Positions 14,646 through 21,080 of a DNA stretch of 27,400 bases are shown one piece after another. Source of the DNA: a bacterium (GTDB taxonomy: Bacteria; Bacillota; Bacilli; Lactobacillales; Streptococcaceae); contig CAJNCJ010000021.1 of assembly GCA_905221235.1 (NCBI GenBank), positions 1 to 27,400 of the forward strand. Reading direction: 5' to 3'. Made by a program: the position numbers and the translations under genes. Every line of letters starts with the position of its first letter. Positions within the stretch are counted from its first letter, which is position 1. Under the pieces are notes generated by a model. That model was given only the letters and a program-made list of their open reading frames with translations, was not told where the DNA came from and made no database searches.

Positions 14646-15704
14646 ATGAAAGCCTATACTTATGTTAAACCAGGACTTGCTTCTTTTGTTGATGTAGACA
14701 AACCAGTTATTCGCAAGCCAACAGACGCTATTGTGCGTATCGTAAAAACCACTATTTGTGGAACAGACCTCCATATTATCAAAGGGGATGTTCCTGCTTG
14801 CCAAAGTGGTACCATTCTTGGTCACGAAGGAATTGGGATTGTTGAAGAAGTCGGAGAAGGAGTTTCGAATTTCAAAAAAGGTGACAAGGTCTTGATTTCT
14901 TGTGTCTGTGCCTGTGGTAAATGCTACTACTGTAAAAAAGGAATTTATGCCCACTGTGAAGACGAAGGGGGCTGGATTTTCGGTCACTTGATTGATGGTA
15001 TGCAGGCGGAGTATCTACGTGTCCCTCATGCAGATAACACTCTTTACCATACTCCAGAAGACTTGTCAGATGAAGCTTTGGTTATGTTATCAGACATTCT
15101 GCCTACTGGATATGAAATTGGTGTCTTGAAAGGGAAAGTAGAACCTGGTTGTAGCGTAGCCATTATTGGTTCAGGTCCAGTTGGATTGGCTGCTCTCTTG
15201 ACAGCTCAGTTCTACTCACCAGCCAAATTGATTATGGTGGACTTAGACGATAACCGCTTGGAAACTGCTTTATCATTCGGTGCGACTCATAAGGTTAATT
15301 CTTCAGACCCTGAAAAAGCCATTAAGGAAATTTATGATTTGACAGATGGCCGTGGTGTAGATGTTGCTATCGAAGCTGTTGGTATTCCTGCAACATTTGA
15401 TTTCTGTCAAAAGATTATTGGTGTAGACGGAACTGTTGCCAACTGTGGTGTACATGGTAAACCAGTCGAATTCGATTTGGACAAACTTTGGATCCGCAAC
15501 ATCAATGTAACAACTGGTTTGGTATCTACAAATACCACTCCACAATTGTTGAAAGCACTTGAAAGTCATAAGATTGAACCAGAAAAATTGGTAACTCATT
15601 ATTTCAAACTAAGTGAAATTGAAAAAGCCTATGAAGTTTTCAGTAAGGCAGCAGACCACCATGCTATTAAGGTCATTATTGAAAACGATATCTCAGAAGC
15701 TTAA
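14646..15704 (+). CDS. zinc-dependent alcohol dehydrogenase (MDR family)
   Basis: A 352-residue oxidoreductase of the medium-chain dehydrogenase family. Catalytic zinc ligands are C38 (TTICGTD), H60-E61 (LGHEGIG) and probably the acid of LSDILPTG. The structural zinc site is C90-xx-C93-xx-C96-x7-C104. The nucleotide fold has IIGSGPVGLAALLTAQ (about 169-184), with D at the end of the second strand (IMVDLDDNR), which favours NAD+ or a mixed preference. The natural substrate is uncertain. The IRKPTDAIVRIVKTTICGTDLHIIKGDVP stretch is typical of secondary-alcohol and threonine-dehydrogenase-like members. CGGAGGAG lies 6 bases before the ATG. The long 120-base leader region holds an AdcR-like palindrome and a cre-like site. 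It is a single gene with a terminator behind. Confidence 0.93.
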   Translation: MKAYTYVKPGLASFVDVDKPVIRKPTDAIVRIVKTTICGTDLHIIKGDVPACQSGTILGHEGIGIVEEVGEGVSNFKKGDKVLISCVCACGKCYYCKKGIYAHCEDEGGWIFGHLIDGMQAEYLRVPHADNTLYHTPEDLSDEALVMLSDILPTGYEIGVLKGKVEPGCSVAIIGSGPVGLAALLTAQFYSPAKLIMVDLDDNRLETALSFGATHKVNSSDPEKAIKEIYDLTDGRGVDVAIEAVGIPATFDFCQKIIGVDGTVANCGVHGKPVEFDLDKLWIRNINVTTGLVSTNTTPQLLKALESHKIEPEKLVTHYFKLSEIEKAYEVFSKAADHHAIKVIIENDISEA

Positions 15705-15739
15705 TAACCAAAAAGTTTTTATCATATAAGCAAATAGAA

Positions 15740-15771
15740 ATTCAGTCATCCATCAGATGGCTGGATTTTTT
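15740..15771 (+). terminator. terminator of the alcohol dehydrogenase gene
   Basis: ATTCAGTCATC (15740-15750), loop CATCA, and GATGGCTGGAT (15756-15766): eleven pairs with two G-U, followed by a T-run. Confidence 0.85.
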
Positions 15772-15823
15772 ATCAAAAAATTAAGAAATGAGCATATTTC
15801 TTTCCTTGTTTGGCGGAATTGGT

Positions 15824-15829
15824 TATAAT
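15824..15829 (+). promoter_or_regulatory. -10 box of the DUF1033 gene
   Basis: A perfect TATAAT lies 25 bases before the start codon. The -35 region (TTTCCT at 15801-15806) is poor. Confidence 0.55.
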
Positions 15830-15854
15830 ATACGGTACAAAGGAATGAATGAAT

Positions 15855-16220
15855 ATGTATCGTGTTATAGAAATGTACGGAGATTTTGAACCGTGGTGGT
15901 TCTTAGAAGGTTGGGAAGAAGATATTGTAGCAAGTAAGAAATTTGACCAGTATTATGATGCTCTCAAATACTACAAAACTTGCTGGTTTAGATTGGAACA
16001 AGAATCCCCTCTTTATAAAAGTAGAAGCGACTTAATGACCATTTTTTGGGATCCAGAAGACCAACGCTGGTGCGATGAATGTGATGAGTATTTACAACAA
16101 TACCATTCTTTGGCTCTTTTACAGGATGAGCAGGTTATCCCAGACGAAAAATTACGTCCGGGCTATGAAAAACAAACCGGTCAGGAAAGGCATCGTTCTT
16201 GCCGTATGAAATTAAAATAG
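15855..16220 (+). CDS. DUF1033 family protein
   Basis: A 121-residue acidic cytoplasmic protein that belongs to DUF1033, which is found next to comG operons across streptococci and other lactic acid bacteria. It is rich in Trp, Tyr and acidic residues (YGDFEPWWFLEGWEEDIV at the start, then IFWDPEDQRWCDECDEYL) and ends in a basic tail RHRSCRMKLK. It has no signal peptide or membrane segment, and no known function. Two in-frame ATG codons are possible: 15849 (4 bases after AAAGGA) and 15855 (10 bases after it). I take 15855 because the homologues I remember begin MYRVIEMYGDFEP. Its terminator runs into the comG promoter, so it is not part of the competence operon transcript. Confidence 0.85.
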   Translation: MYRVIEMYGDFEPWWFLEGWEEDIVASKKFDQYYDALKYYKTCWFRLEQESPLYKSRSDLMTIFWDPEDQRWCDECDEYLQQYHSLALLQDEQVIPDEKLRPGYEKQTGQERHRSCRMKLK

Positions 16221-16222
16221 AG

Positions 16223-16254
16223 AAAAAGTAACTTTTTTGGAGTTGCTTTTTTAT
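16223..16254 (+). terminator. terminator of the DUF1033 gene
   Basis: AAAAAGTAAC (16223-16232) pairs with GTTGCTTTTT (16242-16251) with one G-U, then more T. The T-rich tail continues to 16259, into the upstream part of the comG promoter. Confidence 0.8.
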
Positions 16255-16268
16255 TTTTTCCAAATCTT

Positions 16269-16276
16269 TGCGAATA
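16269..16276 (+). promoter_or_regulatory. cin-box (SigX/ComX promoter) of the comG operon
   Basis: TGCGAATA differs at one base from the streptococcal competence box TACGAATA recognised by the alternative sigma factor SigX (ComX). It lies 20 bases before the comGA start codon. The T-rich stretch upstream (16247-16259) is the usual companion of cin-boxes. No sigma-A promoter is seen. Expression should be confined to competence. Confidence 0.88.
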
Positions 16277-16296
16277 GTATAGATGAGGAGGTAAGT

Positions 16297-17238
16297 ATGG
16301 TTCAAGAAATTGCACAAGAAATCATTCGTTCGGCCCGGAAAAAAGGGGCGCAGGATATTTATTTTGTCCCTAAGTTAGACGCCTATGAGCTTCATATGAG
16401 AGTGGGAGACGAGCGTTGTAAAATCGGTTGTTATGATTTTGAAAAGTTTGCGGCTGTCATCAGTCATTTCAAGTTTGTGGCGGGTATGAATGTGGGAGAA
16501 AAGCGACGTAGTCAGCTTGGTTCCTGCGATTATGAATATGACCAGAAGATGGCGTCCCTACGTTTGTCTACCGTTGGCGATTATCGAGGGCATGAGAGTT
16601 TAGTGATTCGCTTATTGCACGATGAGGAGCAGGACTTGTATTTTTGGTTTCAGGATATTGAAGAACTGGGCAAGCAGTACAGGCAACGAGGACTCTATCT
16701 TTTTTCTGGCCCAGTTGGGAGCGGTAAGACGACCCTGATGCACGAATTGTCCAAATCCCTTTTTAAAGGGCAGCAGGTCATGTCTATTGAAGATCCAGTT
16801 GAGATCAAGCAGGATGATATGCTACAGTTGCAGTTGAATGAAGCGATTGGGCTTACCTATGAAAATCTAATCAAACTTTCCTTGCGTCATCGACCAGATC
16901 TCTTGATTATCGGAGAAATTCGGGACAGCGAAACGGCGCGTGCAGTGGTCAGAGCTAGTTTGACAGGGGCGACAGTCTTTTCAACCATTCATGCCAAGAG
17001 TATCCGAGGAGTTTATGAACGTTTACTGGAGTTGGGCGTGAGTGAGGAGGAATTGGCAGTCGTCCTGCAAGGAGTCTGCTACCAGAGATTGATTGGGGGA
17101 GGAGGGATCGTTGACTTTGCAAACAAAGACTATCAAGAATACCAGCCAACTAGCTGGAATGCGCAGATTGACCAGCTTCTTAAAGATGGACATATCACAA
17201 GTCTTCAGGCTGAAACGGAAAAAATTAGCTACAGCTAA
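16297..17238 (+). CDS. comGA: competence pilus assembly ATPase ComGA (CglA)
   Basis: A 313-residue type IV pilus/type II secretion assembly ATPase that powers the transformation pilus from the cytoplasmic face of the membrane. Walker A is G-P-V-G-S-G-K147-T, the Asp box is VMSIEDPVE, and the Walker B region is DLLIIGEIRD with E207, then the His box FSTIHAKS. Compared with Gram-negative PilB it lacks the long N-terminal domain, as usual for ComGA. The frame is open from 16237, but GAGGAGG 5 bases before 16297 and the position of the cin-box (inside the longer frame) fix the start at 16297. It is the first of seven overlapping comG genes, and its 3' end overlaps comGB by 53 bases. Confidence 0.96.
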   Translation: MVQEIAQEIIRSARKKGAQDIYFVPKLDAYELHMRVGDERCKIGCYDFEKFAAVISHFKFVAGMNVGEKRRSQLGSCDYEYDQKMASLRLSTVGDYRGHESLVIRLLHDEEQDLYFWFQDIEELGKQYRQRGLYLFSGPVGSGKTTLMHELSKSLFKGQQVMSIEDPVEIKQDDMLQLQLNEAIGLTYENLIKLSLRHRPDLLIIGEIRDSETARAVVRASLTGATVFSTIHAKSIRGVYERLLELGVSEEELAVVLQGVCYQRLIGGGGIVDFANKDYQEYQPTSWNAQIDQLLKDGHITSLQAETEKISYS

Positions 17239-18202
17239 GCAAAAAAATATCATCACCTTGTTTAACAATCTCTTTTCCAGCGGTTTTCATCTGGTGGAGA
17301 CTATCTCCTTTTTAGATAGGAGTGCCTTGTTGGACAAGCAGTGTGTGACCCAGATGCGCACAGGTTTGTCTCAGGGGAAATCATTCTCAGAAATGATGGA
17401 AAGTTTGGGCTTTTCAAGTGCCATTGTCACTCAGTTATCTTTAGCTGAAGTTCATGGAAATCTCCACCTGAGTTTGGGAAAGATAGAAGAATATCTGGAC
17501 AATCTGGCCAAGGTCAAGAAAAAACTAATTGAAGTAGCGACCTATCCCTTGATTTTACTGGGATTTCTTCTCTTAATTATGCTGGGGCTGCGTAACTATC
17601 TACTACCACAACTGGATAGTAGCAATATTGCCACCCAAATTATTAGCAATCTGCCACAAATTTTTCTAGGAATGGTAGGGTTTGTTTCAGTAGGTGTCCT
17701 TTTAGCACTCGCTTTTTATAAAAGAAGTTCGAAGATGCGAGTCTTTTCTATCCTGGCACGCATTCCTTTTCTGGGAATCTTTGTCCAGACCTATTTGACA
17801 GCCTATTATGCGCGTGAATGGGGTAATATGATTTCTCAAGGGATGGAGTTGACGCAGATTTTTCAGATCATGCAAGAACAAGGTTCCCAGCTCTTTAAAG
17901 AAATCGGTCAAGATCTATCTCAAGCCCTACAAAATGGCCGGGAATTTTCTCAGACTATAGGAACCTATCCTTTCTTTAAAAAGGAGTTGAGTCTCATTAT
18001 CGAGTATGGGGAAGTCAAGTCCAAGCTGGGTAGTGAGTTGGAAATCTATGCTGAAAAAACTTGGGAAGCCTTTTTTACCCGAGTCAATCGCACTATGAAT
18101 CTGGTGCAGCCACTGGTCTTTATCTTTGTGGCTCTGATTATCGTTTTACTTTATGCGGCAATGCTAATGCCCATGTATCAAAATATGGAGATAAATTTTT
18201 AA
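17186..18202 (+). CDS. comGB: competence pilus platform protein ComGB (CglB)
   Basis: A 338-residue polytopic membrane protein of the GspF/PilC family, the inner-membrane platform of the pilus. It has two GspF-type domains (about 20-140 and 215-330), each with the helical bundle, and three membrane segments (near 120-145, 165-190 and 305-330). The sequence is nearly identical to remembered pneumococcal CglB, which begins MDISQVFRL. That fixes ATG 17186 rather than the upstream ATG 17093. The start lies inside comGA, so translation is coupled. comGC starts 1 base after its stop. Confidence 0.95.
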   Translation: MDISQVFRLKRKKLATAKQKNIITLFNNLFSSGFHLVETISFLDRSALLDKQCVTQMRTGLSQGKSFSEMMESLGFSSAIVTQLSLAEVHGNLHLSLGKIEEYLDNLAKVKKKLIEVATYPLILLGFLLLIMLGLRNYLLPQLDSSNIATQIISNLPQIFLGMVGFVSVGVLLALAFYKRSSKMRVFSILARIPFLGIFVQTYLTAYYAREWGNMISQGMELTQIFQIMQEQGSQLFKEIGQDLSQALQNGREFSQTIGTYPFFKKELSLIIEYGEVKSKLGSELEIYAEKTWEAFFTRVNRTMNLVQPLVFIFVALIIVLLYAAMLMPMYQNMEINF

Positions 18203-18203
18203 A

Positions 18204-18527
18204 ATGAAAAAAATGATGACATTCTTGAAAAAAGCTAAGGTTAAAGCTTTCACACTGGTAGAGATGTTGGTGGTCTTGCTCATCATCAGCGTGCTTCTCT
18301 TACTCTTTGTACCTAATTTGACCAAGCAAAAAGAGGCGGTCAATGACAAAGGAAAAGCTGCTGTTGTTAGGGTAGTGGAAAGCCAGGCAGAGCTTTATAG
18401 CTTAGATAAAAATGAAGATGCTAGCCTAAGTAAGTTACAAGCAGACGGGCGAATCACAGACGAACAGGCTAAAGCTTATAAAGAATACCATGCTAAACAA
18501 AATACCAGTCAAACCGTTGCAGATTAA
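18204..18527 (+). CDS. comGC: major competence pilin ComGC (CglC)
   Basis: A 107-residue prepilin and the main subunit of the transformation pilus that captures DNA. A basic leader of 15 residues ends at the prepilin peptidase site A15-F16-T-L-V-E20, with the glutamate at +5, followed by the hydrophobic helix MLVVLLIISVLLLLFVP. The body is short and helical, as in pneumococcus. The C-terminal ~12 residues (AKQNTSQTVAD) differ from the pneumococcal form I remember, while the first ~90 are almost the same. The tail is therefore a variable, exposed part, which favours a non-pneumococcal mitis-group strain. Processing needs ComC (PilD), not in the window. Confidence 0.96.
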   Translation: MKKMMTFLKKAKVKAFTLVEMLVVLLIISVLLLLFVPNLTKQKEAVNDKGKAAVVRVVESQAELYSLDKNEDASLSKLQADGRITDEQAKAYKEYHAKQNTSQTVAD

Positions 18528-18924
18528 GGCCTTTACCATGCTGGAAAGTCTCTTGGTTTTGGGACTTGTGAGTATGATTGCCTTGGGCTTGTCTGACTCT
18601 GTTCAGTCCACTTTTGCGGCGGTAGAGGAGCAGATTTTCTTTATGGAGTTTGAAGAACTCTATCGGGAAGCCCAAAAACGCAGTGTAGCCAGTCAGCAAA
18701 AGACTAGTCTAAACTTAGATGGGCAGACGATCAGTAACGGCAGTCAAAAGTTGACAGTTCCTAAAGGAATTCAGGCACCATCAGGCCAAAGTATTACATT
18801 TGACCGAGCTGGGGGCAATTCGTCCCTGGCCAAGGTTGAATTTCAGACCAGTAAAGGAGCAATCCGCTATCAATTATATCTAGGAAATGGAAAAATTAAA
18901 CGCATTAAGGAAACAAAAAATTAG
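18490..18924 (+). CDS. comGD: minor pseudopilin ComGD (CglD)
   Basis: A 144-residue type IV prepilin-like protein. The leader MLNKIPVKPLQIKA is cut at A14-F15-T-M-L-E19, with the +5 glutamate and a hydrophobic helix after it. A globular beta-rich part (about 85-140, GQSITFDRAGGNSSLAKVEFQTSKG) follows, as in GspH-like minor pilins. It is thought to sit in the pilus-tip/initiation complex with ComGE, GF and GG. Its start lies 38 bases inside comGC, and its end overlaps comGE by 38 bases. Confidence 0.94.
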   Translation: MLNKIPVKPLQIKAFTMLESLLVLGLVSMIALGLSDSVQSTFAAVEEQIFFMEFEELYREAQKRSVASQQKTSLNLDGQTISNGSQKLTVPKGIQAPSGQSITFDRAGGNSSLAKVEFQTSKGAIRYQLYLGNGKIKRIKETKN

Positions 18925-19189
18925 GGCAGTAATTTTACTGGAAGCCGTAGTCGCTCTAGCTATCTTTGCCAGTATTGCAACCTTCCTTTTGGGTCAAATT
19001 CAGAAAAATAGGCAAGAAGAAGCAAAAATCTTGCAGAAAGAAGAAGTCTTGCGTGTAGCTAAGATGGCCCTGCAGACAGGTCAAAATCAGGTAAACATAA
19101 ACGGAGTTGAGATTCAGATGTTTTCTAGTGAAAAGGGATTGGAGGTATACCATGGTTCAGAACAGTTGTTGGCAATCAAAGAGCCATAA
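18887..19189 (+). CDS. comGE: minor pseudopilin ComGE (CglE)
   Basis: A 100-residue prepilin-like protein with leader [14 protein letters not shown], cut site A14-V15-I-L-L-E19 and hydrophobic helix [17 protein letters not shown]. The first residue after the cut is Val instead of Phe, which type IV prepilin peptidases tolerate. The short body contains a coiled-coil-like [29 protein letters not shown] ribosome site lies just before the ATG inside comGD. It overlaps both neighbours by 38 bases. Confidence 0.93.
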   Translation: MEKLNALRKQKIRAVILLEAVVALAIFASIATFLLGQIQKNRQEEAKILQKEEVLRVAKMALQTGQNQVNINGVEIQMFSSEKGLEVYHGSEQLLAIKEP

Positions 19190-19613
19190 GGTTAAGGCTT
19201 TTACCCTGTTGGAATCCCTGATTGCCCTCATTGCCATCAGTGGAAGCTTACTTCTCTTTCAGGCCATGAGTCAGCTTCTCATTTCAGAAGTTCGCTACCA
19301 GCAACAAAGCGAGCAAAAGGAGTGGCTCTTGTTTGTGGACCAACTTGAAGCAGAATTAGACCGTTCACAGTTCGAAAAAGTAGAGGGTAATCGCCTATAC
19401 ATGAAGCAAGATGGCAAGGACATCGCCATCGGTAAGTCAAAGTCAGACGATTTTCGGAAAACCGATGCTAGTGGACGAGGTTATCAGCCTATGGTTTATG
19501 GCCTCAAATCAGCTCAGATTACAGAGGATAAGCAATTGGTTCGTTTTCGTTTCCAGTTTCAGAAAGGCTTAGAAAGAGAGTTCATCTATCGTGTGGAAAA
19601 AGAAAAAAGTTAA
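19152..19613 (+). CDS. comGF: minor pseudopilin ComGF (CglF)
   Basis: A 153-residue prepilin-like protein. The leader [16 protein letters not shown] is cut at A16-F17-T-L-L-E21, with a hydrophobic helix [15 protein letters not shown] after it. The body (about 50-153) matches the ComGF family ([26 protein letters not shown]). An upstream in-frame ATG at 19107 exists, but GGAGG 6 bases before 19152 and the remembered pneumococcal N-terminus fix the start at 19152. The start lies 38 bases inside comGE. Confidence 0.93.
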   Translation: MVQNSCWQSKSHKVKAFTLLESLIALIAISGSLLLFQAMSQLLISEVRYQQQSEQKEWLLFVDQLEAELDRSQFEKVEGNRLYMKQDGKDIAIGKSKSDDFRKTDASGRGYQPMVYGLKSAQITEDKQLVRFRFQFQKGLEREFIYRVEKEKS

Positions 19614-20004
19614 GGCAGGAGTTCTCCTCTATGCAGTCACCATTGCAGCCATTTTCAGCCTTTTATTACAATTTTACTTGAATCGCCAAGTAGCCCACTA
19701 TCAAGACTATGCTTTGAATAAAGAAAAATTGGTTGCTTTTGCTATGGCTAAACGAACCAAGGATAAAGCCGAGAAAGAAAGTGGGGAACAAGTCTTTAAT
19801 CTAGGTCAGGTGAGTTATCAAAATAAGAAAACAAACTTGGTGACAAGGGTTCGCACGTCTAAGAGCCAATATGAGTTCCTATTTCCTTCAGTCAAAATCA
19901 AAGAAGAGAAAAGAGATAAAAAGGAAGAAGCAGAGACTGATTCAAGCGAAAAAGCGGAGAAGAAAAAATCAGGCGAGAAGTCTGAAAAGAAAGAGAATTC
20001 CTAG
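19591..20004 (+). CDS. comGG: competence protein ComGG (CglG)
   Basis: A 137-residue protein, the last comG product. A basic start MWKKKKVKA is followed by A9-G10-V-L-L-Y14 and a hydrophobic helix ([16 protein letters not shown]). It is pilin-like, but the +5 glutamate is replaced by tyrosine, as in pneumococcal CglG. A body of about 60 residues ends in a highly charged Lys/Glu tail (about 103-137). The start is inside comGF (23-base overlap). No terminator lies directly behind. The methyltransferase gene follows after 32 bases, and its terminator at 20608-20642 probably ends competence read-through as well. Confidence 0.92.
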   Translation: MWKKKKVKAGVLLYAVTIAAIFSLLLQFYLNRQVAHYQDYALNKEKLVAFAMAKRTKDKAEKESGEQVFNLGQVSYQNKKTNLVTRVRTSKSQYEFLFPSVKIKEEKRDKKEEAETDSSEKAEKKKSGEKSEKKENS

Positions 20005-20021
20005 CCAATCAAGATACTTTG

Positions 20022-20030
20022 TGCTAAACT
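20022..20030 (+). promoter_or_regulatory. extended -10 box directly ahead of the methyltransferase gene
   Basis: TGC-TAAACT ends 6 bases before the ATG at 20037. If used, transcription would start at or next to the A of the start codon. There is no good -35. Confidence 0.4.
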
Positions 20031-20036
20031 AAAAGC

Positions 20037-20624
20037 ATGAAACATGATTTTAACCACAAAGCAGAAACTTTTGATTCACCTAAAAATATCTTCCTAGCAA
20101 ACTTGGTTTATCAAGCTATCGAGAAACAGCTTGATCTTCTATCAGACAAAGAAATTCTGGATTTCGGTGGAGGGACGGGTCTATTAGCCTTGCCCCTAGC
20201 CAAGCAGGCTAAGTCTGTCACTCTTGTAGACATTTCTGAGAAAATGCTGGAGCAAGCTCGTTTGAAAGCGGAACAGCAAGACATCAAGAATATCCAGTTT
20301 TTGGAGCAAGATTTACTAAAAAATCCCTTGGAGCAAGAGTTTGACCTCATTGTTGTTTGTCGGGTTCTTCATCATATGCCTGATTTGGATGCGGCTCTCT
20401 CACTGTTTCATCAGCATTTGAAGGGAGATGGGCGACTCCTTATTGCCGATTTTACCAAGACGGAAGCTAACCATCATGGATTTGATTTAGCTGAACTGGA
20501 AAGCAAGCTAATTGAGAACGGTTTTTCATCTGTGTATAGTCAGATCCTCTATAGCGCTGAAGACTTGTTTCAAGGAAATTACTCAGAACTCTTTTTAACA
20601 GTAGCCCAAAAATCACTTGCCTAG
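20037..20624 (+). CDS. class I SAM-dependent methyltransferase
   Basis: A 195-residue soluble methyltransferase. Motif I is ILDFGGGTGLLALPLAKQ (about 41-58), with the SAM-binding G-G-G-T-G loop. The acid after strand 2 is in VTLVDISEKMLEQAR. DLIVVCRVLHHMPD (about 103-116) is motif IV, and LLIADFTK follows as motif VI. It looks like the UbiE/MenG-type small-molecule methyltransferase branch. The substrate is unknown. No Shine-Dalgarno is visible before the ATG (bases AAAAGC), and an extended -10 box lies 6 bases upstream, so a leaderless transcript is possible besides read-through from comG. Its stop codon lies inside the loop of its terminator. Confidence 0.87.
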   Translation: MKHDFNHKAETFDSPKNIFLANLVYQAIEKQLDLLSDKEILDFGGGTGLLALPLAKQAKSVTLVDISEKMLEQARLKAEQQDIKNIQFLEQDLLKNPLEQEFDLIVVCRVLHHMPDLDAALSLFHQHLKGDGRLLIADFTKTEANHHGFDLAELESKLIENGFSSVYSQILYSAEDLFQGNYSELFLTVAQKSLA

Positions 20625-20642
20625 TCAGGGAGTGATTTTTTT
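20608..20642 (+). terminator. terminator of the methyltransferase gene (target of a group IIC intron)
   Basis: AAAAATCACT (20608-20617) and AGTGATTTTT (20631-20640) form a perfect 10-bp stem around a loop that contains the stop codon, followed by T. The intron-like sequence begins at the very next G (20643). Confidence 0.88.
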
Positions 20643-20810
20643 GTGTACGACGGGCATGTTGAGAATCTGAGGTGTAAGTCCTCCGTGTGCCTCCCGCTAT
20701 CGGTGAACCAAATAGTTATTCTCAAGTCTGATTATCGTGAGCTAGTGGAGTAAGGGATAGCGAAATCGTGGATATACGAACAGAAAGAGTATAGCGAGTT
20801 GTATATAGTT
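20643..20810 (+). mobile_element. 5' fragment of a group IIC intron (no maturase)
   Basis: The sequence opens GTGTACGACGGGCATG, then GAGGTGTAAGTCCTC, and later GATAGCGAAATCGTGGATATAC and GAACAGAAAGAGTATAG. This order resembles domain I of bacterial group II introns of class C, which start GTGYGCC/GAC-GGCATG. It starts exactly at the end of a terminator T-run, the known target of group IIC introns. No reverse transcriptase/maturase frame and no domain V lie in the ~270 bases before the next gene, so the element is cut off. The right border is estimated. Confidence 0.6.
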
Positions 20811-21010
20811 TTGAAGTTTTTTGCCTGTTTTACTAGTTTTATACTGAAAATATACACTCTCTCTGACATATATATATATATATCAAATAAAGCGATTTGC
20901 TGATTTTATTACTATTTTTGGCGTGGTTTGATTTACGACAATATCAATATTAGATAGCCTTATACATAGAATTAAATAATAAAACTTTTTTATCATGAAC
21001 TTATATTGAG
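20811..21010. other. AT-rich gene-free spacer before the adhesin gene
   Basis: Together with the intron fragment this makes a 456-base stretch without a gene. I see only AT-rich DNA, an (AT)8 tract at 20868-20883, and stop codons in all frames. No BOX, RUP or tRNA-like element is recognised. Confidence 0.6.
20868..20883. repeat. (AT)8 dinucleotide tract
   Basis: Eight uninterrupted AT units lie about 130 bases upstream of the adhesin promoter. Such tracts can change length by slippage. An effect on expression is speculative at this distance. Confidence 0.8.
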
Positions 21011-21039
21011 TTGACTTAATATATTCAAAGGAGTAGAAT
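21011..21039 (+). promoter_or_regulatory. promoter of the serine-rich adhesin gene
   Basis: TTGACT (21011-21016), 17-base spacer, TAGAAT (21034-21039). A TATAAT overlaps at 21039-21044 but would need a 22-base spacer. The start codon follows 41 bases after the -10, with AAGGAG 6 bases before it. Confidence 0.7.
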
Positions 21040-21080
21040 ATAATCAGGGAAAAATATCTTTTTGGAAGAAGGAGTTAAAT

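Noticed and set aside
20643..20810. T-box, riboswitch or BOX element in the leader of the adhesin
   Set aside because: The conserved strings match a group II intron start better. No T-box motif, specifier loop or BOX core is present, and the element lies upstream of the promoter rather than in the transcript leader.
21039..21044. TATAAT ahead of the adhesin gene as the -10 box
   Set aside because: Its distance from TTGACT would be 22 bases. The overlapping TAGAAT at 21034 gives a proper 17-base spacer.
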